64,000 nt of DNA from Hominimerdicola alba (GCF_900112155.1 NZ_FOKQ01000016.1:1-64000); one strand, 5' to 3'; shown: positions 26,144 through 34,604, numbered from the stretch's first letter. A program made the numbers and translations. Notes: generated by a model from the letters alone, not told the origin.

Positions 26144-27154
26144 TCAAAGAAGAGTGATACCATTTTCAGCACACTTTTCGATCATGTCATCAGGCCAGAT
26201 GCTGGACTGTACTTCGCCGATATGTGCCTTTTCAAGCAGGAACATACACAGTCTTGACTGACCGATGCCGCCGCCGATGGTGAGGGGCAGGGTTCCGTTG
26301 GCTATCATCTTGTGATAGTCATACTGCATCCTGTCCTCTGCATCAGCTTCTTTCAGCTGAGATGCCAGAGACTTTTCGTCAACTCTGATACCCATTGAGG
26401 ATATCTCGATAGCGTTGTCGAGAACTTCGTCCCAGAAGAAGATATCACCGTTGAGTGACCAGTCATCATAGTCGGGTGCTCTGCCGTCGTGCTTTTCGCC
26501 GCTCTTCAGCTTGCCGCCTATCTTCATGATGAATACGGTCTTGTGCTCCTTGGTGATGAGCTTCTCGCGCTCCTTAGAGGTCTTGTCGGGGTACATATCT
26601 TCAAGCTCCTGTGTGGTGATGAAGAATACGTCCTCGCTTACAGTATTTTTCAGCTGAGGATATCTCAGGCTGACTTTTCTCTTGGTGTATACTATCGCCT
26701 TGACTACGCACTTTACAGTCTCTTTCAGGAATTCCTCGGTGCGCTGGTCACGTCTGATGACCTTTTCCCAGTCCCACTGGTCAACGAAGATGGAGTGCAG
26801 GTTGTCGGTATCATCATCGCGGCGGATAGCGTTCATATCGGTGTAAATGCCCTCGCCTGCCTGATAGCCGTAGCGGTAAAGAGCCATTCTCTTCCACTTA
26901 GCCAGAGACTGAACTACCTCAGCTTCGCCGTCTATCTCCTTGATATCGAAATCAACCTTGCGCTCAACGCCGTTGAGGTCATCATTTATACCGCTGCCGT
27001 GTCTTACGATAAGGGGAGCGGATACTCTATCCAGCATCAGCTGTATGGAAAGTGCCTGCTGGAAAACGTCCTTGATATATTTGATAGCGTGCTGAGTCTC
27101 TCTCAGCGACAGTGCCGGGGTATAACCCTCGGGCAGATAAAGTGATTTTGACAT
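26144..27154 (-). CDS. asnA: Aspartate--ammonia ligase (asparagine synthetase A)
   Basis: 336 residues from ATG 27154. AsnA makes asparagine from aspartate, ammonia and ATP and is related to class II tRNA synthetases. Visible signatures: the N-terminal LYLPEGYTP, ETQHAIKYIKDVFQ, PLIVRHGSGINDDLNG, VDQWDWEKVI, and the C-terminal GGGIGQSRLCMFLLEK (motif 3). Length matches the family. The longer frame from 27172 begins with TTG inside the RBS region and is not used. Transcribed from its own promoter through a leader with terminator/antiterminator hairpins. Confidence 0.96.
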   Translation of the reverse strand: MSKSLYLPEGYTPALSLRETQHAIKYIKDVFQQALSIQLMLDRVSAPLIVRHGSGINDDLNGVERKVDFDIKEIDGEAEVVQSLAKWKRMALYRYGYQAGEGIYTDMNAIRRDDDTDNLHSIFVDQWDWEKVIRRDQRTEEFLKETVKCVVKAIVYTKRKVSLRYPQLKNTVSEDVFFITTQELEDMYPDKTSKEREKLITKEHKTVFIMKIGGKLKSGEKHDGRAPDYDDWSLNGDIFFWDEVLDNAIEISSMGIRVDEKSLASQLKEADAEDRMQYDYHKMIANGTLPLTIGGGIGQSRLCMFLLEKAHIGEVQSSIWPDDMIEKCAENGITLL

Positions 27155-27177
27155 AAGTTCACTACCTTTCAATTCTT

Positions 27178-27236
27178 ACAAAAAAAGAAAAGATGATCCG
27201 ACCGCCTCATGCGACCGGAACATCTTCGTTCCTCAT
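27178..27236 (-). terminator. Attenuator in the asnA leader
   Basis: Minus-strand stem AAGATG...CATCTT with inner CCG/CGG and CGC/GCG pairs (27190-27226), followed by TTTTC and seven T, lies between the promoter and asnA. An alternative hairpin GGAAC/GTTCC (near 27216-27233) would break its 5' arm. A nine-codon reading frame (MRNEDVPVA, 27207-27236) overlaps both. There is no room for a T-box. Confidence 0.65.
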
Positions 27237-27246
27237 CTATGCATTT

Positions 27247-27275
27247 ATTATACATCTAAAATGCACGAATGTCAA
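27247..27275 (-). promoter_or_regulatory. Consensus promoter of asnA
   Basis: Minus strand TTGACA (27270-27275), 17-base spacer, TATAAT (27247-27252). Confidence 0.85.
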
Positions 27276-27330
27276 GAGGTTTGTTTATATTTAACGATAT
27301 TTATTCTGTTTTAGGGTGACAGATCGGGAT

Positions 27331-27708
27331 CTAAGCTGATGTTGTCCATTGGTAGAAAATATATTCCGATTCAGTTTCTACTCCTATCGTAATGTCATTC
27401 CATTCCGGCGGGATAATATAAACTGCATTTATGATCGGATCGTATGCAATACTTATACGTTGACTCATTTCAGCTAACCGGGATCTCATCCATTTCTTTT
27501 CTTCATCATCAATAGGTGTATATATCCTGTTTTTGTACATATCAGACCAATTATCACAAAAGTCCTCATGTGTCTCCAGATATATCAATGCTTTTGAAAC
27601 GAAATCGTCCATTGAGGAGTGATCATTTTTTGAAGCTAAAACCATTAGTATACTTTGCTCGCCTGACGGCTTGTTGAAACAAAGGTGTCCGAAGTGTATT
27701 GCTATCAT
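27331..27708 (-). CDS. Hypothetical protein
   Basis: 125 residues, soluble, acidic. It lies 58 bases after asnS on the same strand. A GGAG lies about 10 bases before the ATG. The C-terminal IIPPEWNDITIGVETESEY block resembles no family I can name with confidence. Confidence 0.5.
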   Translation of the reverse strand: MIAIHFGHLCFNKPSGEQSILMVLASKNDHSSMDDFVSKALIYLETHEDFCDNWSDMYKNRIYTPIDDEEKKWMRSRLAEMSQRISIAYDPIINAVYIIPPEWNDITIGVETESEYIFYQWTTSA

Positions 27709-27766
27709 ATTATCTCAACTCCAAATCCCGATCTATCGTATCAATAACACAAAAGTAAAAGAAAAA

Positions 27767-29140
27767 TTATCTGATAGAACCAACAGTTCTGGGGAACATT
27801 ATTACGTCTCTGATGTTCTGTACGCCTGTTACGTACATGATAAGTCTTTCAAAGCCCAGACCGAAACCGCCGTGGGGAACGGTACCGAACTTTCTCAGGT
27901 CGAGGTAATCGCTGTAAAGATCCAGGTTCATGTTTCTGTCCTTCATAGCGGCGATGAGCTTATCGTAATCAGCCTCTCTCTCGCTGCCGCCGATAATCTC
28001 GCCGACACCGGGAACAAGCAGGTCAACAGCTGCAACGGTCTTGCCGTCGGGGTTCTGCTTCATGTAGAAGCTCTTGATATCCTTGGGGTAATCGGTAACG
28101 AATACAGCCTTCTTAAATACTTTTTCGGAGAGATATCTCTCGTGCTCGGTCTGGAGGTCGCAGCCCCAGTCAACGGGATATACGAACTTCTCGCCTGACT
28201 TTTTCAGCAGCTCGATAGCTTCAGTATAAGTAACTCTGCCGAATTCGTGGCTGATGAGTTCTTCAAGTCTTGCTTTCAGACCTTTTTCAAAATGAGCATC
28301 AAAGAAAGCTATCTCATCGGGGCACTTTTCAAGTACGGTACCGATAACATGCTTTACCATATCCTCAGCTACCTCGATAACGTCTTCCAGCTCAGCGAAA
28401 GCTATCTCGGGCTCAACGTGCCAGAATTCAGCAAGGTGCTTGGGAGTGTTGGAGTTCTCGGCTCTGAAAGAAGGACCGAAGGTATATATCTTACCCATAG
28501 CGGTAGCAGCCATTTCGCCCTCAAGCTGACCCGAAACGGAAAGGCCTGCGCGTCTGCCGAAGAAATCAGCGGCATCGTAATCGTCCTCGGTCTTGTACTC
28601 GTTGGAATAGCCGATGGTCGTAACGCGGAACATCTCGCCTGCGCCCTCGCAGTCAGAACCTGTTATCAGAGGGGTGTTCACGTAAACGAAGTTTCTCTCC
28701 TGATAATACTGGTGGATAGCCTGAGCCAGTACGGAACGGATCCTCATAACTGCGTTGAAAGTGTTTGTTCTGCCGCGGAGATGGGGCATTGTACGCAGGA
28801 ATTCCAGTGTGTGACCCTTCTTCTGGAGGGGATAATCCTGTGGGCAGTCGCCCAGCATAACGATATCAGCGGGAGTTACATTGATCTCAGCGGAGTTTCT
28901 GCCCTCTACCAGAGTACCTGTAACTTTCAGTGAACAGCCCACGCGAGGGAGATCCTTATAATCGGGATCGTCAGCCTTATCAATAACTATCTGTACATTT
29001 TTCAGTGAAGTACCGTCGTTGAGCTCAACGAAAGCAACGTTCTTGGAATTTCTGGAAGTTCTTACCCATCCGCATACAGTTACCTGCTGACCGATGAATT
29101 CCTTGTTTGTCAATACTTCTTTAATGTCTGTGTGTTTCAT
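27767..29140 (-). CDS. asnS: Asparaginyl-tRNA synthetase
   Basis: 457 residues. OB-fold anticodon-binding domain (about 15-100: VTVCGWVRTSRNSKNVAFVE), then a class II catalytic core with LEFLRTMPHLRGRTNTF, YVNTPLITGSDCEGAGEMF, FGPSFRAENSNTPKHLAEFW (motif 2) and the C-terminal GGFGLGFERLIMYVTG (motif 3). The length and FRAENSNT signature identify AsnRS rather than AspRS. RBS AGGAGG. It lies downstream of an Asn-specific T-box and a small zinc-ribbon gene, about 370 bases beyond the latter. Confidence 0.97.
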   Translation of the reverse strand: MKHTDIKEVLTNKEFIGQQVTVCGWVRTSRNSKNVAFVELNDGTSLKNVQIVIDKADDPDYKDLPRVGCSLKVTGTLVEGRNSAEINVTPADIVMLGDCPQDYPLQKKGHTLEFLRTMPHLRGRTNTFNAVMRIRSVLAQAIHQYYQERNFVYVNTPLITGSDCEGAGEMFRVTTIGYSNEYKTEDDYDAADFFGRRAGLSVSGQLEGEMAATAMGKIYTFGPSFRAENSNTPKHLAEFWHVEPEIAFAELEDVIEVAEDMVKHVIGTVLEKCPDEIAFFDAHFEKGLKARLEELISHEFGRVTYTEAIELLKKSGEKFVYPVDWGCDLQTEHERYLSEKVFKKAVFVTDYPKDIKSFYMKQNPDGKTVAAVDLLVPGVGEIIGGSEREADYDKLIAAMKDRNMNLDLYSDYLDLRKFGTVPHGGFGLGFERLIMYVTGVQNIRDVIMFPRTVGSIR

Positions 29141-29508
29141 TTTTAATCCTCCTATTACTAATGGGGCTCTGCCCCATACCCCGCGCGAAGCCGCGGCGGA
29201 TAAAGTTGCCGCTTCGTTCTCTACGCTCGTTCCTCGCTGCGTTCACTCTCGCGCCAACGCGCCGCGGGTCGCTGTTTGCCATGCTTTATTTAATTAGATT
29301 TTGCCCTCATGTCCCTCTGCGCACCTCCGCCCTCGCGCAGTAACTTGACCTGCGTTCACTTTCGTCACAAGAGGGGGTCGAGCTTTGGGGCTGTTTGCCA
29401 TTATCCCTGGTTCTGCCCTATGTTCTCTCTGCCCTCGTGCTTTAGCTATACTTGATCACAGCACGCGTTGCGAATTGATCTCGGGGTGTTTTCTTTTTAC
29501 TATGGACT
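29141..29508. repeat. Non-coding repeat-rich gap between the zinc-ribbon gene and asnS
   Basis: Holds GGGGCTCTGCCCC (29163-29175) followed by a CCCGCGCGAAGCC block, a relative of the GGGCTCTGCCC elements at 32144 and 59256, plus GC-rich palindromic pieces (CGCTCGTTCCTCGCTGCG). No gene is supported. Confidence 0.55.
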
Positions 29509-29748
29509 TTACTCTGTCCTGAATTTAAGCTTGTGCGGTTCTGTTGCCCTTAGTTCGATATAGCCGCAGTTTCGGCAGACCATACATTTTGTACCTGACT
29601 GCACGGGTGCGGAAAGCACACCTTTTCTTGTGCGCTGAACTATGGGCTGTGAAGACATATATGTCAGAAAATATGCTTCGACCATCTCAGTTTCGCACCG
29701 CAGGCATTTTATTACTTTATTATCATTGTCGCTGTCGCTCATCAGCAT
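29509..29748 (-). CDS. Small zinc-ribbon protein
   Basis: 79 residues from ATG 29748 (AAAGGAG 4 bases upstream; the ATG two codons later at 29742 is nearly as good). CLRCET near the start and CMVCRNCGY near the end supply four to five cysteines in two CxxC knuckles, a zinc-ribbon pattern. It is the first gene after the Asn T-box, so its expression should follow asparagine-tRNA charging. The function is unknown. Confidence 0.6.
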   Translation of the reverse strand: MLMSDSDNDNKVIKCLRCETEMVEAYFLTYMSSQPIVQRTRKGVLSAPVQSGTKCMVCRNCGYIELRATEPHKLKFRTE

Positions 29749-29913
29749 CGCACTCCTTTTTGAGGTGATTTGTGTATCAGCCACGAGTTAAACACCGATG
29801 ATACCGCCATTCATATATCCACGCACCAATTACATAAAAATACGCGAACTTTCCGTCCTGCCAACAATTAATGAACACACTAACGCTTCGCTTTTAGTGT
29901 TATGAATTATGAA

Positions 29914-30208
29914 TTAAAAAATGCCCTCGTCCCAACACAGGACGAGAGCATAAGCTTCGTGGTACCACCTGATTTACACTGCTCGGTGCAGTTCACACTT
30001 AAAGTGCGATACTATTTTTATCCGAGCGTTGTCACTCTTATCCTCATAACGTGAGGAACACGTCTTTCCTACTTGGCTATATGCCTTTGGGTCTGCCGCT
30101 CACGGGTGTTATTCGCTTAGGCTCTGCTGCGCGGCTCCCACCTTTCCCGCGCTCTCTGTGAGTGAATACCAAAGTTACTTCTCCCGGTCATAGCGTTTCA
30201 AAAATATT
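29914..30208 (-). ncRNA. T-box riboswitch, asparagine-specific
   Basis: On the minus strand the canonical T-box GGTGGTACCACG (29958-29969) precedes a strong terminator (stem 29922-29950, then T6). Stem I shows the AGTA GA-motif, the ACAGAGAG distal bulge and GGTGGGAG loop. The 3' strand reads GCGAAT-AAC-A-CCC-GTGAGC, placing AAC (Asn) as the specifier followed by the usual A. A consensus promoter lies just upstream. It binds uncharged tRNA-Asn to allow read-through into the zinc-ribbon gene and presumably asnS. Confidence 0.92.
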
Positions 30209-30214
30209 GTGTAC

Positions 30215-30243
30215 ATTATAGCACTTTTCTTTTCGCTTGTCAA
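30215..30243 (-). promoter_or_regulatory. Consensus promoter of the T-box transcript
   Basis: Minus strand TTGACA (30238-30243), 17-base spacer, TATAAT (30215-30220). Confidence 0.85.
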
Positions 30244-30696
30244 GGGGTTAAAGCAAAAATATTAGTGTTGGTGTTTAAGCTTATGCTGTTATTTATATTA
30301 TGCGCTCATGTGGGGACTACTTTCCCTCATTCTGCGCTTGTTTGGAAATATATACCTCTGCGGGAGCTGCCGATATCCTGCCTCTTGTACAGTATAACAC
30401 GCCGCTTCATATGCCGTGGTCATAGTCAGCGGCTGCCTGCCATCGTGCGTACAAGTCTGGATCATCATGAACATCCTTTTGAGGTGCTTTCTACTATCAG
30501 TGTTTTTGGCTGAAAAGTTGTACGTTTTTGTACAACTCTTGCAGAAATATGTCCGAGTTAATCTAAAAAACATTTATCTGCACAATGTCACACCTTTGGT
30601 TATGTCGGTTTTGCCGATAGTTTGGAAATAACTGTTAATAATAGATTCCTTAAAGGTTTTCTGAAAATGAAATTCAATGTTATTTTACGCACTGCC
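30244..30696. other. Intergenic stretch, nothing recognised
   Basis: About 450 bases between divergent promoters. Short open frames on both strands lack ribosome binding sites and family resemblance. No strong hairpin was noticed. Confidence 0.5.
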
Positions 30697-30725
30697 TTTA
30701 CAATTGTAGTGAAATATACTATAAT
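30697..30725 (+). promoter_or_regulatory. Sigma-A promoter of the UreI/AmiS gene
   Basis: TTTACA (30697-30702), 17-base spacer, TATAAT (30720-30725); the start codon follows 25 bases later. Confidence 0.75.
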
Positions 30726-30749
30726 ATGTACATAATTAGGAGGGATAAT

Positions 30750-31256
30750 ATGCTTGGAGTATGTTTACTGTTTGTAGGTATAGTCCTTATCAGCAACGGT
30801 GCTTGTACGCTGATGGGAACGGATAAAAAATCGGCGGCGGTGATAAACTTTTTTGTGGGCGGACTTTCCGTCTTCATAAACTTTCTTAGCCTTGTACGCG
30901 GAAATTACTATGCGGCGGGCACGGGACTGCTGTTCGGATTTACTTATCTGTTCGTGGCTTTCAATTCCGTATTCGGATTTGAGGGCAGACCTTTTGCGGT
31001 GTTCTCGACTTTTGTAGCTGTCAACGCAGTTATATTCGGCATTGTTGAGGGCATCACGGGTTCGGCGGCGCTGGGGATATCGGCTGACTGGCGCTGGGCT
31101 GTGATATGGTGGCTTTGGGCTGTTCTGTGGGGCAGTGCATTCGTCACCGACATTATGAAAAGGGATACGGGTAGATTCGTGCCGTTACTACAGATATTTG
31201 AAGGTATCAGCACGGCATGGATACCCGGAGTTATGATGCTTCTGGGCGTATGGTGA
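30750..31256 (+). CDS. AmiS/UreI-family urea or amide channel
   Basis: 168 residues with about six membrane segments. Signatures of the family: LLFVGIVLISNGACTL at the N-terminus, NFFVGGLSVFINFL, GLLFGFTYLFVAFN and WRWAVIWWLWAVLWG. ATG 30750 follows AGGAGG. These proteins pass urea or short amides across the membrane, and are proton-gated in Helicobacter UreI. No urease or amidase gene is in the window, so the substrate is unknown. The downstream dockerin gene starts 40 bases later and may be co-transcribed. Confidence 0.88.
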   Translation: MLGVCLLFVGIVLISNGACTLMGTDKKSAAVINFFVGGLSVFINFLSLVRGNYYAAGTGLLFGFTYLFVAFNSVFGFEGRPFAVFSTFVAVNAVIFGIVEGITGSAALGISADWRWAVIWWLWAVLWGSAFVTDIMKRDTGRFVPLLQIFEGISTAWIPGVMMLLGVW

Positions 31257-31295
31257 TGCCCTAAGGCATCGCATATGTTACCGGGAGGGGTAAAT

Positions 31296-31979
31296 ATGTT
31301 CAAAAAGATGATCGCATTCGTTCTTGCTGTGGTCATGTCGGCAGGCTGTATTTCGGCGAGCGCTGCGACATTCCGCGGCGTGGATATCAACGGAGACGGC
31401 AAGATCAATGTCACCGATCTGGTGAAGATGGCGGCATTCGTCAAGGGCAAAAGGACGATCAGCGCCAGTGCTCAGAAAAAAGCCGATCTCAACAGTGACG
31501 GAAAGGTGAATGTAACCGATCTGGTGATGCAGGCGGCATTCATCAAAGGCGGCAAGACCAACGATCAGAAAATCAACAAGGAGCTGGCTGACGAACTGGC
31601 AGTTCTGGTGAACAAGGAACGCCGTTCGCGTGGGCTGAATGCTTATTTATATTCATCTGAACTCAGTGCGGCTGCCTCAAAGCGTGCACAGGAGATATCC
31701 AAGTCATACGGACACAATCGTCCTGACGGCAGAGAATGTTTTACTGTGCTTGCCGAATACGGCATATCGGTGACATCCGCGGGGGAGAACATAGCTTACG
31801 GATTTAATACCGCTCAGAGTGCGTGTGATGCTTTCATGAATTCCGCACCCCATCGTTCCAGCATACTTGATGCTAATAAGACCTACATGGGCATGGGTGC
31901 TTACCGCGCTTCCGACGGCACGGTTTACTGGGCTCAGCTGTTTGCTAACGGCAGCGGTATGTCGGGTAAGCAGGTTTAG
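31296..31979 (+). CDS. Secreted CAP/SCP-domain protein with N-terminal dockerin
   Basis: 227 residues from ATG 31296 (GGGAGGGG upstream). Signal peptide to about 24. A type I dockerin follows directly (about 27-85; loops DINGDGKINVTDLV and DLNSDGKVNVTDLV, helices ending AAFVKGKR and AAFIKGGK). A CAP/SCP domain follows (about 100-225) with LVNKERRSRGLNAY, GHNRPDGRECF, AGENIAYGF and the HR in NSAPHRSSIL. Dockerins are normally C-terminal, so this order is unusual. Bacterial CAP proteins are implicated in surface or cell-wall functions; the activity here is unknown. Confidence 0.88.
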   Translation: MFKKMIAFVLAVVMSAGCISASAATFRGVDINGDGKINVTDLVKMAAFVKGKRTISASAQKKADLNSDGKVNVTDLVMQAAFIKGGKTNDQKINKELADELAVLVNKERRSRGLNAYLYSSELSAAASKRAQEISKSYGHNRPDGRECFTVLAEYGISVTSAGENIAYGFNTAQSACDAFMNSAPHRSSILDANKTYMGMGAYRASDGTVYWAQLFANGSGMSGKQV

Positions 31980-32013
31980 TGCTGTGGTGCGGCTATAATT
32001 TTGTATATGATTT

Positions 32014-32049
32014 GAGCGTGGACTTTGGATAGTTCACGCTCTTGTTTTT
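32014..32049 (+). terminator. Terminator after the dockerin-CAP gene
   Basis: GAGCGTGGACT/AGTTCACGCTC stem followed by TTGTTTTT. The stem resembles the inner hairpin of the dispersed nested palindrome. Confidence 0.75.
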
Positions 32050-32143
32050 GTGGTGGGTTGTGAGATAGTCGGATATTTGCTATGTGAGGAAGTTTGCTTT
32101 TCTCTTATTGTTCGCTGTGCATTTTGTTTTCGCGCCTTGGTGA

Positions 32144-32176
32144 TTGAGGGCTCTGCCCTCAATCTCCCGCAAGCCT
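32144..32176. repeat. Dispersed GGGCTCTGCCC palindromic repeat, copy 1
   Basis: The palindrome TTGAGGGCTCTGCCCTCAA and the tail CTCCCGCAAGCCT recur, one base different, at 59256-59288. It lies in the gap between the dockerin-CAP gene and the EAL gene. Confidence 0.8.
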
Positions 32177-32305
32177 GCTGGCGCGAGGCATATGCCGACG
32201 CAGTCGCATAAACCGCGCGCTTTGATTCGCGTTATAGTTTTGTTGGGGGCGCTGGTTTGTTTTCGCGAAAAGCTTGATCAAAAGCTCCCCTCGCGTCATT
32301 GGCGC

Positions 32306-34036
32306 TTATTTTTCCGTCTCCCATTCAAGACCTTTGGCACAGGTCAATGCTCTTGTTTCCTGCATTGGCATCGGCTTACCGAAGTAGAATCCCTGGGCAA
32401 GCTCACAGCCCGCCTTTTTCAGAAATTCATAGTGTGCAGTAGTTTCAACACCCTCGCACAGGGGCTGAAGACCCATACCCCTTGCACCTTCCATGATATA
32501 GCACATAAGGGTTCCAGTTTTGGGATTGCGGTCAAAGCTTCTCAGGAAGATGAGGTCGAGTTTGAGTACATCGAAATCGTACTCGGCTATGGTATTCAGC
32601 GAAGAATACCCGCTGCCGAAATCATCCAGCCATATCCGGTAGCCCAGTGCTCTCATCTTTTCACATTCGCTTTTGATATAGCCCACATTATCGTTAAGGG
32701 CACTCTCGGTTATTTCGATATCCAGCATATCTCTGGGCACATCGTACTCAGCCCTTGTTTTCTCGATTATCCCGAAGATATCGCAGAGTTCAAAATCCAG
32801 CCTTGAGATATTCAGGGATACGGGCACAACAGGTTCGCCCGCTTCAACGAGGGCTTTATAGTCCATGCACACTTTTTTCACCACGAACCTGTCAACTATA
32901 TGTATCAGGTGGAACTGTTCGAGGGTCTCGATGAAATCCCCCGGTGAAAGCAGACCTACCTTGGGGTCTTTCCAGCGGACAAGGGCTTCATATCCGCATA
33001 TCTTCCCTGTTTTCACCCTGATGACCGGCTGATAGAACACTTTAATATAATCCTTTTCAACAGCTTCATCGATATGGTCCACCACGTACTGCTGTCTGCG
33101 CAGACGTTCTCTCAGCATTTCGTCATATATGCAGTAGTTGACATCGTGCCTGCTTTTTACGCTGTTGCAGGCAAGTCTTGCGTGGTCACAGGCAAGGCCG
33201 ACTTCGGGATAGCGGTCATCAAGGAAATATATGCCTGCCTTTACCCTGACCTTTTTATTCAGGTCTTCGGTCAGCAGCATACGCTTATATACTTCTTCCA
33301 CGCGGGCGATGACTTCATCCCTTTCAACGGTATCGCAGACGAAGAAATGATCGTCGGAGAACCTGGCGACAGTCGCGCCCTCAAAGGTCTCGCTGATGGT
33401 CCTTGCCAGGTCGCACAGCAGTTCATCGCCAAGCTTGAAGCCGTGACGCTCGTTGTACAGCTTGAAATTTGGGATATCGAACTGCACGAAGGAAAGATCC
33501 TGCCGCCTGCCGTAAGGGAACTGAAGCATATTCTGGATCTTCTGGTAGAAGAAAGACATATTGAACAGCCCTGTCAGCGGATCGGTCTCCTGATCTGCCG
33601 AGAGTATCTCTGCTTCGGCATAAGAATTTCTGCTGCGGTTGAAGTACTCATTTTTATCAACATCGACTATGAAAACATAGTAAAAGCTCCTGCCGTTCTT
33701 CCAGTGCAGGATATGCCCGAAATCTTCGATATAACGCACTTCGCCGTCACGGGTAAGTATTCGGTAGCGAACGTAGTCATGGCGTTTTTCGACGAATACG
33801 GTCTGCGCCTTGATCTGGTTCTCTATCTTTTGCAGATCATCGGGATGCACCATACCCTTGAATGATCCGCCCACATGGTCAATAAACTCCTCATAGTCAT
33901 CACAGCCATACAGATGTACTATGTTCTTATCCGCAAACAGTATTCGCTCATTGCAGTCGGCTTCGTATATAAAGAACCCGCCGGGAAGCCCCGTGGGTAT
34001 CATACCCTCTTCAAGCTGATAGAAAGTCTCTTCCAA
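32306..34036 (-). CDS. PAS-GGDEF-EAL protein, probable c-di-GMP phosphodiesterase
   Basis: About 576 residues if started at TTG 34036, chosen because AAAGGGGAAA lies 6 bases upstream; the open frame continues to 34240 without an RBS. PAS domain (about 10-130), GGDEF-like domain (about 150-310) with DPLTGLFN but a ruined active site (ARFSDDHF in place of GGDEF), and an EAL domain (about 325-570) with EALVRW, SLNISRLDF, EITESAL, WLDDFGSGYSS, LKLDLIFL, CEGVET and QGFYFGKP. EAL residues look complete, so it likely degrades c-di-GMP, with PAS and dead GGDEF as sensors. No membrane segment in the chosen protein. Confidence 0.88.
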   Translation of the reverse strand: MEETFYQLEEGMIPTGLPGGFFIYEADCNERILFADKNIVHLYGCDDYEEFIDHVGGSFKGMVHPDDLQKIENQIKAQTVFVEKRHDYVRYRILTRDGEVRYIEDFGHILHWKNGRSFYYVFIVDVDKNEYFNRSRNSYAEAEILSADQETDPLTGLFNMSFFYQKIQNMLQFPYGRRQDLSFVQFDIPNFKLYNERHGFKLGDELLCDLARTISETFEGATVARFSDDHFFVCDTVERDEVIARVEEVYKRMLLTEDLNKKVRVKAGIYFLDDRYPEVGLACDHARLACNSVKSRHDVNYCIYDEMLRERLRRQQYVVDHIDEAVEKDYIKVFYQPVIRVKTGKICGYEALVRWKDPKVGLLSPGDFIETLEQFHLIHIVDRFVVKKVCMDYKALVEAGEPVVPVSLNISRLDFELCDIFGIIEKTRAEYDVPRDMLDIEITESALNDNVGYIKSECEKMRALGYRIWLDDFGSGYSSLNTIAEYDFDVLKLDLIFLRSFDRNPKTGTLMCYIMEGARGMGLQPLCEGVETTAHYEFLKKAGCELAQGFYFGKPMPMQETRALTCAKGLEWETEK

Positions 34037-34456
34037 AACAAATTTCCCCTTTCTGCCATACTTTATAAAAAACACAAGATCAGTAAATCGCTGATATATA
34101 GTAAACGACATGAATTTATATGTCGTATTCCATGAATATATAATAACAGAAAATTCAAATAAAATCAAGATATTATCAAAAGTTTGTATAATATTTCCAC
34201 ATAAATCTCTTCTATTATGTATATCCTGTTGCATGGACACGGCATTTATACTTGGAATGTAGCCGCGCGGACTTTACATTTGCGTAAAAATGTGATAATA
34301 TTATTGATATATGATATCCTGCTTCTTTGTCCTTTTTCGGGCTTTTTCATGAGTTAAAGATTATTTTAGAATTGATATGCTATCATATAGACACAGAAAA
34401 GGACAGTGCATTCGGTCAGCGCGGACACAATACTGTGCAGACCAAGCACAAGACAA
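34037..34456. other. Intergenic stretch upstream of the ABC exporter
   Basis: AT-rich, about 420 bases, with no supported gene. Possible promoter elements for the EAL gene (minus) and the exporter (plus) were not clear enough to place. Confidence 0.4.
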
Positions 34457-34583
34457 TAGACCTGTCCCCTAACCCATCGCCTCACCCCTGACAAAATCTT
34501 TTACCATGCTGCGTCGTCGTCATTCTAGCATCATGGCAAAATCTTTTGCCATGGGGCACACGCAGGGTTAGTGGACAGGTCTA
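34457..34583. repeat. MITE-like element with 19-base terminal inverted repeats
   Basis: TAGACCTGTCC-CCTAACCC (34457-34475) mirrors GGGTTAG-TGGACAGGTCTA (34565-34583). The interior has the palindrome ATGGCAAAATCTTTTGCCAT (34532-34551) and a degenerate second copy near 34491-34506. Short AAT duplications flank both ends. It ends 21 bases before the exporter start codon, so it supplies part of that leader. Confidence 0.6.
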
Positions 34584-34604
34584 ATAGAAAAGGGGCAATG
34601 AATC

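Noticed and set aside
27178-27330. Possible T-box in front of asnA
   Set aside because: Only about 90 transcribed bases and no TGGNACC sequence; a simple terminator/antiterminator fits better.
29094-29343. Open frames on the plus strand before asnS
   Set aside because: They lie in GC-rich repeat DNA and partly overlap the start of asnS; the amino acid composition looks like translated repeats.
30298-30573. Open frame of 91 codons on the minus strand upstream of the T-box promoter
   Set aside because: No ribosome binding site, no recognisable family, and the plus strand carries an equally long random frame in the same place.
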